Positions 37,113 through 46,901 of a stretch of 64,000 bases of DNA are shown here, in pieces (the first letter of the stretch is position 1; each line of letters begins with the position of its first letter). The DNA is from Bradyrhizobium altum (GTDB lineage: Bacteria > Pseudomonadota > Alphaproteobacteria > Rhizobiales > Xanthobacteraceae), in NCBI RefSeq assembly GCF_020889705.1, contig NZ_JACMYP010000008.1, positions 23,926-87,925 of the forward strand, written 5' to 3'. The notes below the pieces were generated by a model. That model was given only the letters and a program-made list of their open reading frames with translations, searched no databases and was not told where the DNA came from. The translations under genes and the position numbers were made by a program.

Positions 37113-37200
37113 AGCGCTCGCGCGGGAGTTCGGTATTAGCCGGGAGACCGTCCACTGCTACTTGCGTGCCGCCAAGACAGCCGCGCAGAGCGTCCAACCA
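37113..37200 (+). pseudogene. Recombinase/transposase helix-turn-helix fragment
   Basis: A short stretch translates ALAREFGISRETVHCYLRAA, a classical helix-turn-helix as found at the C-terminus of serine resolvases or in IS transposases. No start or catalytic domain is present. A relic beside the tRNA fragment; it might derive from the element that used that tRNA. Confidence 0.5.
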
Positions 37201-37217
37201 CAAGAGGAGGATATCGC

Positions 37218-37380
37218 ATGGCCGCGATCATGCTCACCCGCATCGACAACCACCGCAATATGGCGCGGTTCTACAAGCTAGATGTCTATTCGGTGAATGC
37301 TCGCTCGTCAGGGTATGGGGGCGCATCGGCCGTGCCGGTACGGTTACCTCGAAGACGAATCGATCATCGAGGCGACACGG
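37218..37380 (+). pseudogene. WGR-domain protein fragment, frameshifted
   Basis: MAAIMLTRIDNHRNMARFYKLDVY, then in another frame CSLVRVWGRIGRAGTV, together form the WGR domain (Trp-Gly-Arg) of small rhizobial WGR proteins. AGGAGG precedes the ATG. The frame change at about 37285-37300 and the short length mark a pseudogene. The following ~400 bp to 37796 contain no gene I can support. Confidence 0.65.
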
Positions 37381-37796
37381 ATCGACAGGCTGTCAGGTCT
37401 GATCGACACTGGCGAAACGTTGTCCGCAGCGGACGGCGAGCGCATCGTCCGCGATGGTCTGACGACAAGCCGGATTGTAGAACGGCCGGATTTTCGTCTA
37501 CTCCAACATCGCTGCCGTCGATCGCTCTCACTGGACAAAAGCGGCCCTGCGGCAGGCCGCCGGCAATGCGCCTTCTCTTGATGGTTCGCAACCGCAAGTA
37601 GGTCATGCCGAATGTCCAGGATGGGCGGCCCCTGGAGCGGCATCTCGGTGTTCCGAAAGTTGAAACCGCATGTTCCAGTTCTGAAACTAGCGTGCCGCCC
37701 CGATTGAGCTATGCTTTCAAGACGTTCAGCGGATGGCTTGGCACTTGGCCGGACAGCTGACGACACCGAGGCGATATCAGTGGTCCAGAAGGTCAG

Positions 37797-38342
37797 ATGC
37801 TCGATCCAGAGGAGTTTCGCAAGGGCCTACGGGCCTTCACCACAGGGGTCACGGTCGTTACCGTACCAGACGGAGCCGGTGGCATGCATGCGATGACGGC
37901 CAGCTCATTCGCTGCGATATCGGTCAAACCTCAACTTGCTGCTGTAAGCATCGCCAAGCGGGCCAAAGCGCATGCGCTAATGATGGCTACCACACTTTAC
38001 GCCATCAATTTGCTGGCTGAGGGGCAGGGGATGCTCGCTAATTACTTCGCCAATCGGCTGAAAGCCAAGCATGAGCCCGATTACGTATGGGCGCACGGCG
38101 TGCCGATACTGGCGGGCACCATGGGTTGGTTCGCCTGCAAGCGCTGGGCTGCCTACGATGGCGGCGACCATACGATCTTCGTTGGCGAGGCGATCGCCCT
38201 TCATCGCACCGATGATCCGCCGCTGGTCTGCAGTCGCGGTCGGTTTCATCAGCTTGGTTCGCGCCTCGCCACCGAACTGCTGCCGAGCCATGAGGAGCGG
38301 CGCCGTGAAGCCGAAGAAAATCTGACTTGCCGAGGCAAATAG
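37797..38342 (+). CDS. Flavin reductase family protein
   Basis: 181 residues. The split-barrel flavin reductase start FRKGLRAFTTGVTVVTVPDGAGGMHAMTASSFAAISVKPQLAAVSI is characteristic; the later WFACKRWAAYDGGDHTIFVGEAI completes the fold with the GDHxxF-type motif. It supplies reduced FMN/FAD to a two-component monooxygenase, but no such oxygenase partner is nearby. It could also work with the PhyH-type gene that follows 165 bp later only indirectly. Confidence 0.88.
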   Translation: MLDPEEFRKGLRAFTTGVTVVTVPDGAGGMHAMTASSFAAISVKPQLAAVSIAKRAKAHALMMATTLYAINLLAEGQGMLANYFANRLKAKHEPDYVWAHGVPILAGTMGWFACKRWAAYDGGDHTIFVGEAIALHRTDDPPLVCSRGRFHQLGSRLATELLPSHEERRREAEENLTCRGK

Positions 38343-38506
38343 GCGTCAACAAGCCTTGATCGGTTAACAAGCCGCAGGCGAGAGCGCTCATTCCAGCAAC
38401 TGGCCCACTTGCGTCGGTCAGCAAGCGATATCTATCGCGCGTACGCAAACATTCGTTCACTGCAAACGTGTGCCCACGAGCATGCGCTTAAAAAGGGGAG
38501 ATGGAA

Positions 38507-39502
38507 ATGTCCAAATGGGATGGTGTGGCTCTTCCGAAGCTCACACGCGATATCGAGCAGTGCAAGCGGGACCTTGCCGAATGGGGTTATTGCCTCCTTG
38601 CCGATCTGATCACCGATGATCAGCGCAAACGTCTTTTGGATCGACTGCAGGAACAAGCTCGCCTGGAGCGCGAGCAGGGCGTGGCATGGCTGGGTAACGG
38701 CGGCCGCGGAGGCCAGACTTGGGTGGGGTCGCCGGCTGCTGGAGAGCCTCTGCCGGCTTGGCAGACAGTGCGTACCCTGCTCAACAAGGGGCGCCCGTTT
38801 CTCGATCTTGTGCAGCATCCAAAGCTTGCGGAGCTGAACAACTATCTGTTCCAAAACAATCCCTGGTACTTGGCAAGTTCGAACGGCATCATCATTCGCA
38901 AGGGCGCTGTGGCGATGGTGACGCACGTGGATCAGCAGCATATTCCGTTCGTCACACCGATTCCGGTCATCAATAACACGATGGTCTGTCTAAGTGAGTT
39001 CACTGAGAAGAATGGCGCGACCCGCGTCACGCCGGGAAGCCACCGAGGCCCGCCTCCGAAGATCGTGCTCGACGAGAAGCTCAAGGATGGCGTCAATCCG
39101 GAAGTGATTGAGCAGGTTCCCGCCGAAGCTCCTCCGGGCGCTGTTATCGTATTCGAGGGCCGGCTCTGGCACAGTTCCGGAGCGGCAACCGCGGACACCG
39201 AGCGCTACTCGATTACTTGCGCGTACTCGCAGGCCTTCCTGCGTCAACATGACAATTACACGGCAAGCCTGCATGATCGCGTCTATCACAATCTGACCTC
39301 GCGGGAGCGAGAGCTGCTCGGGTTCCGAGCCAATCCATTCGGCCGCATAGACCCGCGCTTTCCTGGAGACCGCACCAACACGGACGTAAGCAATCCGTAC
39401 ATTCCGGAGCTTGGTGCCAGTTCTGTCGACCGCGCGATCGCAGTGCCGAACGCAGCGACCATTCAGACTCTCAACCTCGCACAGGACACTAAGGCGCAGT
39501 GA
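38507..39502 (+). CDS. Phytanoyl-CoA dioxygenase (PhyH) family protein
   Basis: 331 residues from the ATG at 38507 (AAGGGGAG six bases upstream; 38501 would sit on the ribosome site). The Fe(II)/2-oxoglutarate fold is suggested by MVCLSEFTEKNGATRVTPGSHRGP. A metal-binding H-x-D/E pair is less obvious: MVTHVDQQH has H-x-D in a plausible position, and a distal His is in GRLWHSSG. The family hydroxylates hydrophobic or CoA-bound substrates. It is followed by a hairpin at 39532. Confidence 0.85.
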   Translation: MSKWDGVALPKLTRDIEQCKRDLAEWGYCLLADLITDDQRKRLLDRLQEQARLEREQGVAWLGNGGRGGQTWVGSPAAGEPLPAWQTVRTLLNKGRPFLDLVQHPKLAELNNYLFQNNPWYLASSNGIIIRKGAVAMVTHVDQQHIPFVTPIPVINNTMVCLSEFTEKNGATRVTPGSHRGPPPKIVLDEKLKDGVNPEVIEQVPAEAPPGAVIVFEGRLWHSSGAATADTERYSITCAYSQAFLRQHDNYTASLHDRVYHNLTSRERELLGFRANPFGRIDPRFPGDRTNTDVSNPYIPELGASSVDRAIAVPNAATIQTLNLAQDTKAQ

Positions 39503-39531
39503 CTCTATAGGGCTGCCGAGGAGGCTGGCCA

Positions 39532-39562
39532 ACGCCGGAGCGTGAAATCGTAGCTCCGGCGT
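39532..39562. terminator. Strong hairpin after the PhyH gene
   Basis: ACGCCGGAGC and GCTCCGGCGT form a perfect 10-bp stem with an 11-base loop, 30 bp after the stop. There is no T-tract, so termination is likely but not certain. Confidence 0.5.
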
Positions 39563-39615
39563 CGAAGGCCTCCTCCGGCCCGGTAGGCGTCAGGCCGCTA
39601 GTGCAAGGAAAGTTA

Positions 39616-41040
39616 ATGGCTATCTCTCGTCGTCTGTTGACGCAAGCACTCCTAACCCTGCCGCTGACTGCGCAGGTTCATGCCGGCTCTATCTCCGGCC
39701 TTCCGTCGGCCTATGAAAAGCTCAGGGCTGCATTGAAGGGCGCGGCCTTTCTACCTGGTGATCCGGACTATGCCGCCGCACGACGGGGAATCGGCTCGAC
39801 TCCCGTCGACAGCAAGATGCCGGCTATCGTTGTGCAACCTGATGGTCCGGAAGACATCGCAAGAGCGCTTGAACTTGCAAAGAAGTATGCGTTGGAGGTG
39901 GCGGTTCGCTCCGGTGGTCACGATCTTATCGGCCTTTCAACCTGCGATGGCGGGCTGCTTATCGATCTCACTCGAATGAACCAAGTTGCGGTTAATCCTC
40001 AAAAGCGCCTTGCCCGCGTCCAAACAGGAGCTCGTGCGGCAAAGGTGACAATTGAGGCTGATCGTCATGGCTTGGTCCCGATTCTGGGGATGGATCCGAA
40101 TGTAGGCGTCGGAGGGCTCACCCTTGGTGGCGGGTTGGGTTGGTTTTGCGGACGCTACGGCGCAACGGTCGACAACCTTGTCGAGGTCGAGATGGTGACA
40201 GCCGATGGCAAACTGATGCGCGCCAGTGCTGTAGAGAATCCCGACTTGTTCTGGGGGCTTCGTGGCGGCGGCGGCAACTTCGGAGTAGCCACACAATTCA
40301 CCTATCAGCTCCTTCCGCAAGACAAAGTGCTTGCGGGAACGATTGCCTTTCAGGGCGACGTGACGAAATTCTTGCGTTTCTATAGGGATTTCATTGGATC
40401 TGGTCCCGATGCACTCGACACAGCGGGCACGATCGTCTGCGGCGAGAGCACCACGCTGATGATTACGGTTTGCTGGTCAGGGGACCTCGTCGAAGGAGAG
40501 AAGGTCTTGCGTTCGCTCAAGACCTTTTCCACGCCGGTCGCCGATTCGATCGCCGTATGCTCATTTGAAAGCTTTGTGAATCGCGACGTTCTTGGGCTCT
40601 CGAAGCTCGAGAACATGTTCTGGCGTGGCGGTGCCCTGAATGGGCTGAACGACCAGGCCATTGCTGCGATCGCCTCCCTGGTCGATCGCAAACCACCGCC
40701 GGGATGCGGCATAGGAATCCTTCATCATATGCATGGCGTCCTATGCACGGGAGATAAGAACGCCACTCCGTTCCTGCGCGAGGAAGGGCACGTGCTCTAC
40801 AACCTACTCACGCTTTGGCATGGCGCAGTCAGTCCCACTGAGCAAGTTGCTTGGGTGAAAGGTGCGTATGAAGAAATGCGCAAGGTGGCGAGCCGGCAGA
40901 CCTATGTGAACTACCTCAGTGAGCAGGGAGAAACGGCCGTGCGCGATGCTTACGGGGCACACTACGATAAGTTGTGCAAGCTAAAGCGTGCCTATGACCC
41001 AACGAATCTCTTCCATGGGAATCGCAATTTGCGCGTTTGA
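39616..41040 (+). CDS. FAD-binding oxidoreductase, berberine-bridge-like, exported
   Basis: 474 residues from the ATG at 39616 (AAGGAAAG upstream). An N-terminal Tat-less signal-type segment (MAISRRLLTQALLTLPLTAQ, ending VHAG) precedes the PP-loop FAD domain: AIVVQPDGPEDIARALELA, VAVRSGGHDLIGLS, which holds the His usually linked covalently to FAD, and GVGGLTLGGGLGWFCGRYG. The C-terminal YDPTNLFHGNRNL is the berberine-bridge closing motif. Such oxidases act on alcohols, sugars or alkaloids and make H2O2. The sulfatase gene follows 52 bp later. Confidence 0.88.
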   Translation: MAISRRLLTQALLTLPLTAQVHAGSISGLPSAYEKLRAALKGAAFLPGDPDYAAARRGIGSTPVDSKMPAIVVQPDGPEDIARALELAKKYALEVAVRSGGHDLIGLSTCDGGLLIDLTRMNQVAVNPQKRLARVQTGARAAKVTIEADRHGLVPILGMDPNVGVGGLTLGGGLGWFCGRYGATVDNLVEVEMVTADGKLMRASAVENPDLFWGLRGGGGNFGVATQFTYQLLPQDKVLAGTIAFQGDVTKFLRFYRDFIGSGPDALDTAGTIVCGESTTLMITVCWSGDLVEGEKVLRSLKTFSTPVADSIAVCSFESFVNRDVLGLSKLENMFWRGGALNGLNDQAIAAIASLVDRKPPPGCGIGILHHMHGVLCTGDKNATPFLREEGHVLYNLLTLWHGAVSPTEQVAWVKGAYEEMRKVASRQTYVNYLSEQGETAVRDAYGAHYDKLCKLKRAYDPTNLFHGNRNLRV

Positions 41041-41092
41041 GAGCAAGGCACGAAAAGTCCCACTCTTGTCCGGATGCCGGGAGGTCACGTTT

Positions 41093-43111
41093 ATGCGGTG
41101 TGAGAATAGTATTTATGTGATTAGCCGGCGTTCATGCCGGCGAGCTGCCACGTCCTTCGTGGCGGCGTCCGTCCTGGCGCTGGGTTTGGGACTTCTGCAA
41201 ACAAGCGCGTTGGCCGACGACAATCGGGTCCCTGCAAGCACGGCTACCCGCGAGGCGAACCGTGCTGTGACGGCTTCACTTCCTCCCGACACGAGCGAAG
41301 ACAAAGCCAACGTGACGCGCGGCTTTATAGGAACTCTCGCCGATCCGCGAATTGTCAATGCGGGCGGGCACCTGATCTGGGACCTTTCGCCGAAATTGCC
41401 AGATGCGGGTTCACCGCCTGACACGGTCAATCCGAGCCTGTGGCGACAGGTAAAGCTTCTGGATCACGCAGGCCTCTTCCAGGCGGCTGATGGCGTGTAC
41501 CAAGTCCGTGGCTTCGATGCCGCCAATATGACGGTGATCAGAGGCGACACTGGATACATTCTGATTGACCCCTTGGGCGTCGTGGAGACCGCGCAGGCAG
41601 CACTTCGTTTGGTGCGCGAGCGGCTTGGCGATCGTCCGGTTAGCGGCATCATTTACACTCATCCGCACCCGGACCACTATGGCGGCGGTGGCGGTGTATT
41701 GGCTCAAGCGCAACGGCCCGCTGCCAACGTGCCAGTGCTTGCCCCTACGGGATTCACTCAAGCCCTGTTCAGCGAACAGGTTATGACCGGCAATGTGATC
41801 GGCCGAAGGGCAATCTTCCAGTTCGGTTCTACCCTGCCTTGGTCGCCTGAAGGCACCATGGGCATCGGCGTTGCAAATGGCTTTGCCCGCGGAACTCTGG
41901 CATTGGCGCCACCGACGCGGTTCATCAATCGCACGGGCGAGGTTGTGCGAATTGACGGGGTCGACCTGGAATTCCAGCTAACGCCCGGAACCGAGGCGGA
42001 GGCGGAGATGAACATCTTTCTACCGCAGAAGCGCGTTCTCTGCCTGGCAGAAAACGCAAACCAAACGCTTCACAACCTCTTGCCTGTTCGCGGCGCGCCG
42101 GTCCGTAGCGCACGGGCATGGTCGGGATTTCTCGAGGAGGCCCTCCACCGTTACGGCGATCGCACCGATGTGGTCATCTTGAGCCACACCTGGCCCGTGT
42201 TCGGAGCCAAAGCAGCGCGACGCTTCATTGAGAATCAAAGCGATCTTTACGGCTTTCTCCACGACCAGACAATTCGATGGATGAACGCTGGCCTCACCCC
42301 GAACGAGATAGCGCAACACGTGATTCTTCCGCCGGCGCTGCGAAGTGATTGGTCGACGCGCAGTTACTATGGGTCCCTAAGCTTTAACGTGCGCGCGATC
42401 TATCAGCAGTACCTTGGATGGTATGATGGCAACCCCGCCCATCTCGACCCGCTTCCGCCGCAGGCCCTAGGGGCAAAGTATGTCGCGGCTATCGGCGGTG
42501 CCGAGCGTGTACTGGCCTTGGCGGATGCCGCGCACGCCAGCGGGGACGATCGTTGGGCCATCGAGCTGCTCAACCGCCTCGTTGTGAGCGAGCCGGGTAA
42601 CGTCCAGGCCCGTACCGCTCTGGCTGCGGCCTACACACAGCTAGGCTATCGGCAGGAGAATTCGATCTGGCGCAATGTCTATCTGTCGGCCGCAGACGAG
42701 TTGCTGCACGACTCGGCTGGTAACCGCCTCAACCAGACAACGAGACTGCTCAAGGCTGGTCCCGACAGTGCGATCGCCGATCTGCTGGCGGTTCGTCTGG
42801 ATCCGGACAAAGCGGGTGATCTAGCTCTCACGATCCGACTTTCGTTCCCTGCCGAAGCGAGAGCAATGACCCTGTCTGTCCGAAATGCCGTGCTCCGCCT
42901 CGAGGATAGCTCTCAGAAGCCGGATGTCACGGTGACTGTCGACCGAACTGAGATGCTGCAATACTTGGTTGACGGTGGCAGCAAGTCGCCAATTGAGCCG
43001 AACGCGATATCCGGCGATGCGACACTCGCGACCCGCTTCTTCACTCTGTTTCCCGTGCCGAAATCAAGCTTTGCTCTGACCCGATCGAACGACAAACCGA
43101 TAAGCCCTTAA
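41093..43111 (+). CDS. Secreted alkylsulfatase (SdsA1-type metallo-beta-lactamase fold)
   Basis: 672 residues from the ATG at 41093 (GGAGG about eight bases upstream), with a signal peptide ending near SALADD. The metal motif is THPHPDHYGGGGGV: H190, H192, D194 and H195, the HxHxDH of the fold. The alkylsulfatase dimerisation domain (about 400-530: FLHDQTIRWMNAGLTPNEIA, TRSYYGSLSFNVRAIYQ) and a C-terminal SCP2-like domain follow. The family splits primary alkyl sulfates into alcohol and sulfate. Downstream GMC and aldehyde dehydrogenase genes would oxidise the alcohol. Confidence 0.92.
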   Translation: MRCENSIYVISRRSCRRAATSFVAASVLALGLGLLQTSALADDNRVPASTATREANRAVTASLPPDTSEDKANVTRGFIGTLADPRIVNAGGHLIWDLSPKLPDAGSPPDTVNPSLWRQVKLLDHAGLFQAADGVYQVRGFDAANMTVIRGDTGYILIDPLGVVETAQAALRLVRERLGDRPVSGIIYTHPHPDHYGGGGGVLAQAQRPAANVPVLAPTGFTQALFSEQVMTGNVIGRRAIFQFGSTLPWSPEGTMGIGVANGFARGTLALAPPTRFINRTGEVVRIDGVDLEFQLTPGTEAEAEMNIFLPQKRVLCLAENANQTLHNLLPVRGAPVRSARAWSGFLEEALHRYGDRTDVVILSHTWPVFGAKAARRFIENQSDLYGFLHDQTIRWMNAGLTPNEIAQHVILPPALRSDWSTRSYYGSLSFNVRAIYQQYLGWYDGNPAHLDPLPPQALGAKYVAAIGGAERVLALADAAHASGDDRWAIELLNRLVVSEPGNVQARTALAAAYTQLGYRQENSIWRNVYLSAADELLHDSAGNRLNQTTRLLKAGPDSAIADLLAVRLDPDKAGDLALTIRLSFPAEARAMTLSVRNAVLRLEDSSQKPDVTVTVDRTEMLQYLVDGGSKSPIEPNAISGDATLATRFFTLFPVPKSSFALTRSNDKPISP

Positions 43112-43243
43112 TGTACCCCAATCGAGCGGCGATGCTCGCCTACTCACATGCACAGGATCGAGCAATCGATCCTGCTGCCCGGGGATGGTCGGATAGATGA
43201 AACGGTTTTCTTATGCAGATCGAAAGAAGCGGGGACTGGACCC

Positions 43244-44964
43244 ATGGCGGGTGCTAACCAAGACGATCATGACGTCTTGGGGGCGTTGGATACATGTGCA
43301 CTTGCCAGCGCCGTCAACTGTCGTCGGATCCCCCGCAAACCGGTCACGGATCTCGGCGACGACGGAGCGTCGGCAATTGCCGACAAGGCGCGCGCCGTGG
43401 CGGTAAACCAGCAGACACGCAGGAATACGCTCAATGGGCACTATGACTATATTGTCTGTGGTGCTGGTGCAGCTGGATGCGTCGTGGCGCGTCGCTTGGC
43501 AGATAATCGAAATGTAAGCGTGCTTCTTTTGGAGGCCGGCGGATCAGACGCCAGCGACATGGTCCAATTGGCTACCTCCTATCCCACGGCGCGGTTCACA
43601 GAACTGTTCTGGCAGTTCGTCACCCAGCCCGATTCCGCACAGAACGGACGGCCGCTCCATCAGATCATGGGGCGTGTGATGGGCGGAGGCAGCAGCGTGA
43701 ACGCCATGGTCTGGGCGCGCGGTCACAAGAGCGACTTCGATGCTTGGGCAGAGGCGGTCGGGGATCCGGCATGGAACTACGTTCACGCTCTTTCGCTCTA
43801 TCGGAAAATTGAAGATTGGCAGGGCCCGTCCGACCTGACACGCCGCGGCGTTGGAGGACCGGTTTGGGTTCAGACACCTCAAAATCCTAGTCCACTTGCG
43901 CCGGCTATGCTTCAGGCCGCCGCCGCCGCCGGTATTCCCACGGTCGAAGATCACAACGGGGTAGCGATGGAGGGGCAGGGCGGTGCGGCCCTGGCCAACC
44001 TCATCGTCAAGGACGCCGGCGGCGGAGCATGGCCGTCAGCTATCTGTATCCTGTCATGGACCAGCCTAACCTGACTGTGTTGACGGAAGCGGTGGTGCAA
44101 CGGGTGGTGATCGAGAAGGCGAAGGCAGTCGGCGTGGCCTTCACCTGGAATGGCCAACAGCATGTTGTGCGTGCACATCATGAGGTCGTCTTGTCACTCG
44201 GTGCCTTCAACACACCGCGCACCCTGATGCTCTCGGGTATCGGCGAGGAGAATGAGTTACGACGGCTTGGGATCCCTGCAATCTCCGCTTTGCCGGGCGT
44301 CGGGGCCAATTTCCAGGATCATACCCTGGTCGCGACGTGCCTGTTCGAGGCGAACGAGCCATTTGAATCGCGAAATAACAAGGCTGAGGCAACCTTGTTC
44401 TGGGGCAGCCAGAGCGGACAGGCCACACCTGATATCCAACCGTTCTTGATCGAGATGCCGCATTTGTCCGATGTGCATCGGTCGTACGCGGCAGCAAATA
44501 CGTGGTCCCTCTCTCCCGCGATCATTCGTCCGCAGAGCCGTGGCCGCCTACGTTTGCGCAGTGCCGATCCTGCCGACGATCTGTCTTTGGAATGGAGCCC
44601 GCTCGGGACTTCCGAAGAGATGCGTATACTGCGTGCCGCTACCGAGCTCTGCCGGCATATCGGTAACAGCTCGGAAATGCGGCCCTTTGTCAGACGAGAG
44701 CTGTTGCCGGGAGCGGCTTATGCGGAGAACCTCACGGATTTCATCCGAAACGGTGTCACCTCTTACGGCCATGCGAGCTGCACCGCCAAAATGGGGCGCG
44801 ATGCGATGTCGGTCGTCGACAGCCGCTTGAAGGTCTATGGCGTCGACAACCTACGCATCGCCGACGCATCGATCATGCCCAACATCACTCTCGGCAACAC
44901 CATGGCGCCCTGCGTTCTCATTGGCGAACGGCTGGGCGAGATTCTCAGCACCACCAACGGCTAA
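43244..44964 (+). pseudogene. GMC-family alcohol oxidoreductase, frameshifted
   Basis: The first frame encodes the FAD-binding start GHYDYIVCGAGAAGCVVARRLADN and GMC signature 1 (GRVMGGGSSVNAMVWARG). At about 44014 the reading moves to another frame beginning RRRSMAVSYLYPVMDQ, which holds signature 2 and the C-terminal end with GHASCTAKMGRDAM (active-site His) and NITLGNTMAP. One missing G in GACGCCGGC explains the shift. The start is uncertain (43244 or GTG 43398). Such enzymes oxidise alcohols; the gene lies between the alkylsulfatase and aldehyde dehydrogenase. Inactive as read, unless the shift is an assembly error. Confidence 0.88.
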
Positions 44965-44985
44965 TCTACCTATCGGAGATCTGAT

Positions 44986-46458
44986 ATGACGACGATGCTA
45001 CGCTCTAAAGGCTTGTTCATCGCTGGAGCTTGGGAGCCGGCCGGTGATGTTGAAGACGTCGTGAATCCGGCGACTGAAGCGGTAATCGGTCGGGCGCCGG
45101 TCGGTTCGCAAGCCGCAGTGCTTGCAGCCATTGATGCTGCGCGCGAGGCGTTCGACAAGGGCCCTTGGCCGACCATGAAGCCGGCGCAACGGCAGGAGTA
45201 TTTGCAGCGATTTCTCGATGCCATTCGTGCCCGCGAGGAAGATATCTGCCGGTTGATTACGGCCGAGGCTGGCGCGACACTGGTGTTGGCTCGCACGTTG
45301 CAGTTCGGCATACCGTTGCGAATTGCCCAACACATTGTTGACATTTGCACGCGGGATCCGATCACGCCCGTGGCACCGCAGCTCAACGACATGGGACAGA
45401 CGACGCTTTTGGGTTGTGGCGTCTATGTACGTGAACCAGTCGGTGTTGCAGCAATCATCACCCCCTATAATGTGCCTTTCTTCCTTAACCTCGCCAAGAG
45501 CGTTCCGGCGCTTGCTACTGGCTGCACCGTGGTCCTGAAGCCATCCGCGTTCACTCCGTTCGAAGCGCTGATTCTCGGCGAGATTGCCGAGGAGGTCGGC
45601 TTGCCGAAGGGGGTTCTGAACATCGTCACCGGAGGCCCCGACGTCGGTCGCATAATGACGACTGACGAGCGTGTGGACCTCGTGAGCTTCACGGGCTCTG
45701 ACAAGGTCGGCGAGGCGATCCTGGCCCAAGCGGCTCCCAGTCTGAAACGCGTTCTTCTGGAATTGGGCGGAAAGTCAGCCCTCATCGTGCGGCCGGATGC
45801 GGATCTCGACGCCGCTGTGCGCGATGGTCTCTTTGGGTTCACTGCACATTGCGGCCAGGGCTGTCAGCTCCTAACCCGGCATCTTGTGCACAATTCAATC
45901 CGCGAGGCCTACGTTGAAAAGGTCTCGGCCATAGCCACGCGCCTGGTCATTGGTGACCCCGCAGCGCCCGAAACGCAAGTCGGGCCCCTGATTCGTAACT
46001 CACAACGTCTTCGCACGGAACACTACGTGGAAAAAGCGAAGGCGGAGGGCGCACGCTTGGTGATTGGCGGCCGCCGTCCCGCCGACCGGCCGCGCGGCTA
46101 TTTCTACGAACCCACACTGTTCAGCGATGTGAGAAACGACATGACCATTGCCCAGGAGGAGGTGTTTGGGCCTGTGGGGGTGGTGATCGGGTTCGACACC
46201 GATGAGGAAGCGATCGCCATTGCCAACGACAGCCGCTTCGGACTCAACGGTGCCGTGCATTCGGCAGACACTGGTCGCGCTTACGAGATGGCGCTACGCC
46301 TTCGCACCGGTGGTGTCGCCATTAATGGGGGCGCTGGGGGCATCTTGAGTGCGGCGCCTTTTGGCGGCATCAAGCGGTCGGGGTTCGGTCGGGAGTTTGG
46401 TATCGAGGGACTGAACGAGTACACCTACACCAAGACGATCGCCTTCCGTGCAGTGTGA
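44986..46458 (+). CDS. NAD(P)-dependent aldehyde dehydrogenase
   Basis: 490 residues, GGAGA upstream. It has all landmarks of the superfamily: the Glu in LELGGKSA (E259), the catalytic Cys in HCGQGCQLLT (C293), the NAD-binding ITPYNVPFFLNLAK and VVLKPS, and the closing EEVFGPV and FGGIKRSGFGRE. It starts 22 bp after the GMC gene. The reaction is oxidation of an aldehyde to the acid, presumably the product of the alcohol oxidation. Confidence 0.93.
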   Translation: MTTMLRSKGLFIAGAWEPAGDVEDVVNPATEAVIGRAPVGSQAAVLAAIDAAREAFDKGPWPTMKPAQRQEYLQRFLDAIRAREEDICRLITAEAGATLVLARTLQFGIPLRIAQHIVDICTRDPITPVAPQLNDMGQTTLLGCGVYVREPVGVAAIITPYNVPFFLNLAKSVPALATGCTVVLKPSAFTPFEALILGEIAEEVGLPKGVLNIVTGGPDVGRIMTTDERVDLVSFTGSDKVGEAILAQAAPSLKRVLLELGGKSALIVRPDADLDAAVRDGLFGFTAHCGQGCQLLTRHLVHNSIREAYVEKVSAIATRLVIGDPAAPETQVGPLIRNSQRLRTEHYVEKAKAEGARLVIGGRRPADRPRGYFYEPTLFSDVRNDMTIAQEEVFGPVGVVIGFDTDEEAIAIANDSRFGLNGAVHSADTGRAYEMALRLRTGGVAINGGAGGILSAAPFGGIKRSGFGREFGIEGLNEYTYTKTIAFRAV

Positions 46459-46901
46459 GCTGTAGCGCTTAGAGCGGAAGCCCGCGTAATGGCGTGACGG
46501 CGAAACTATCTTTGGTCCTGGCGGGGCGTTTAAGCTTCGTCAGGACCGATGCGTGTTTTCCCTTCTTGCGCAAACTGTTTCGGCAATTCTTTCCATTGCA
46601 AAATCGTGTTTCGCGTGTGCACGTATGCGTGTGAAGCTTCTGTCTGACGATCTAAACAGGACTGCGCTCGTCGGAGCCGGACATCCGTGGTATCCGCCAG
46701 GTCGGAGCAGGCTGTTCTGCTCGTGGACACTGTCGAGGGCCGTCCCGCCAGCGCAGGGGAAGCCATAACTGCGGATGCTTGTTCTAATAATCTGATATCG
46801 ATCGATATGCGTACTCGGTTCAAAAACCTGCTACGAGAAGCGGCTGAAGTTCTTTGCCGCTTCGATGCGAGCCAGATTTGGTTCAATCTGGATGGAAGAC
46901 G
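46459..46901. other. Intergenic region between convergent genes
   Basis: About 440 bp with no gene recognised. A 14-bp palindrome, ATATCGATCGATAT, near 46795 is the only feature noted; its role is unknown. Confidence 0.4.
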
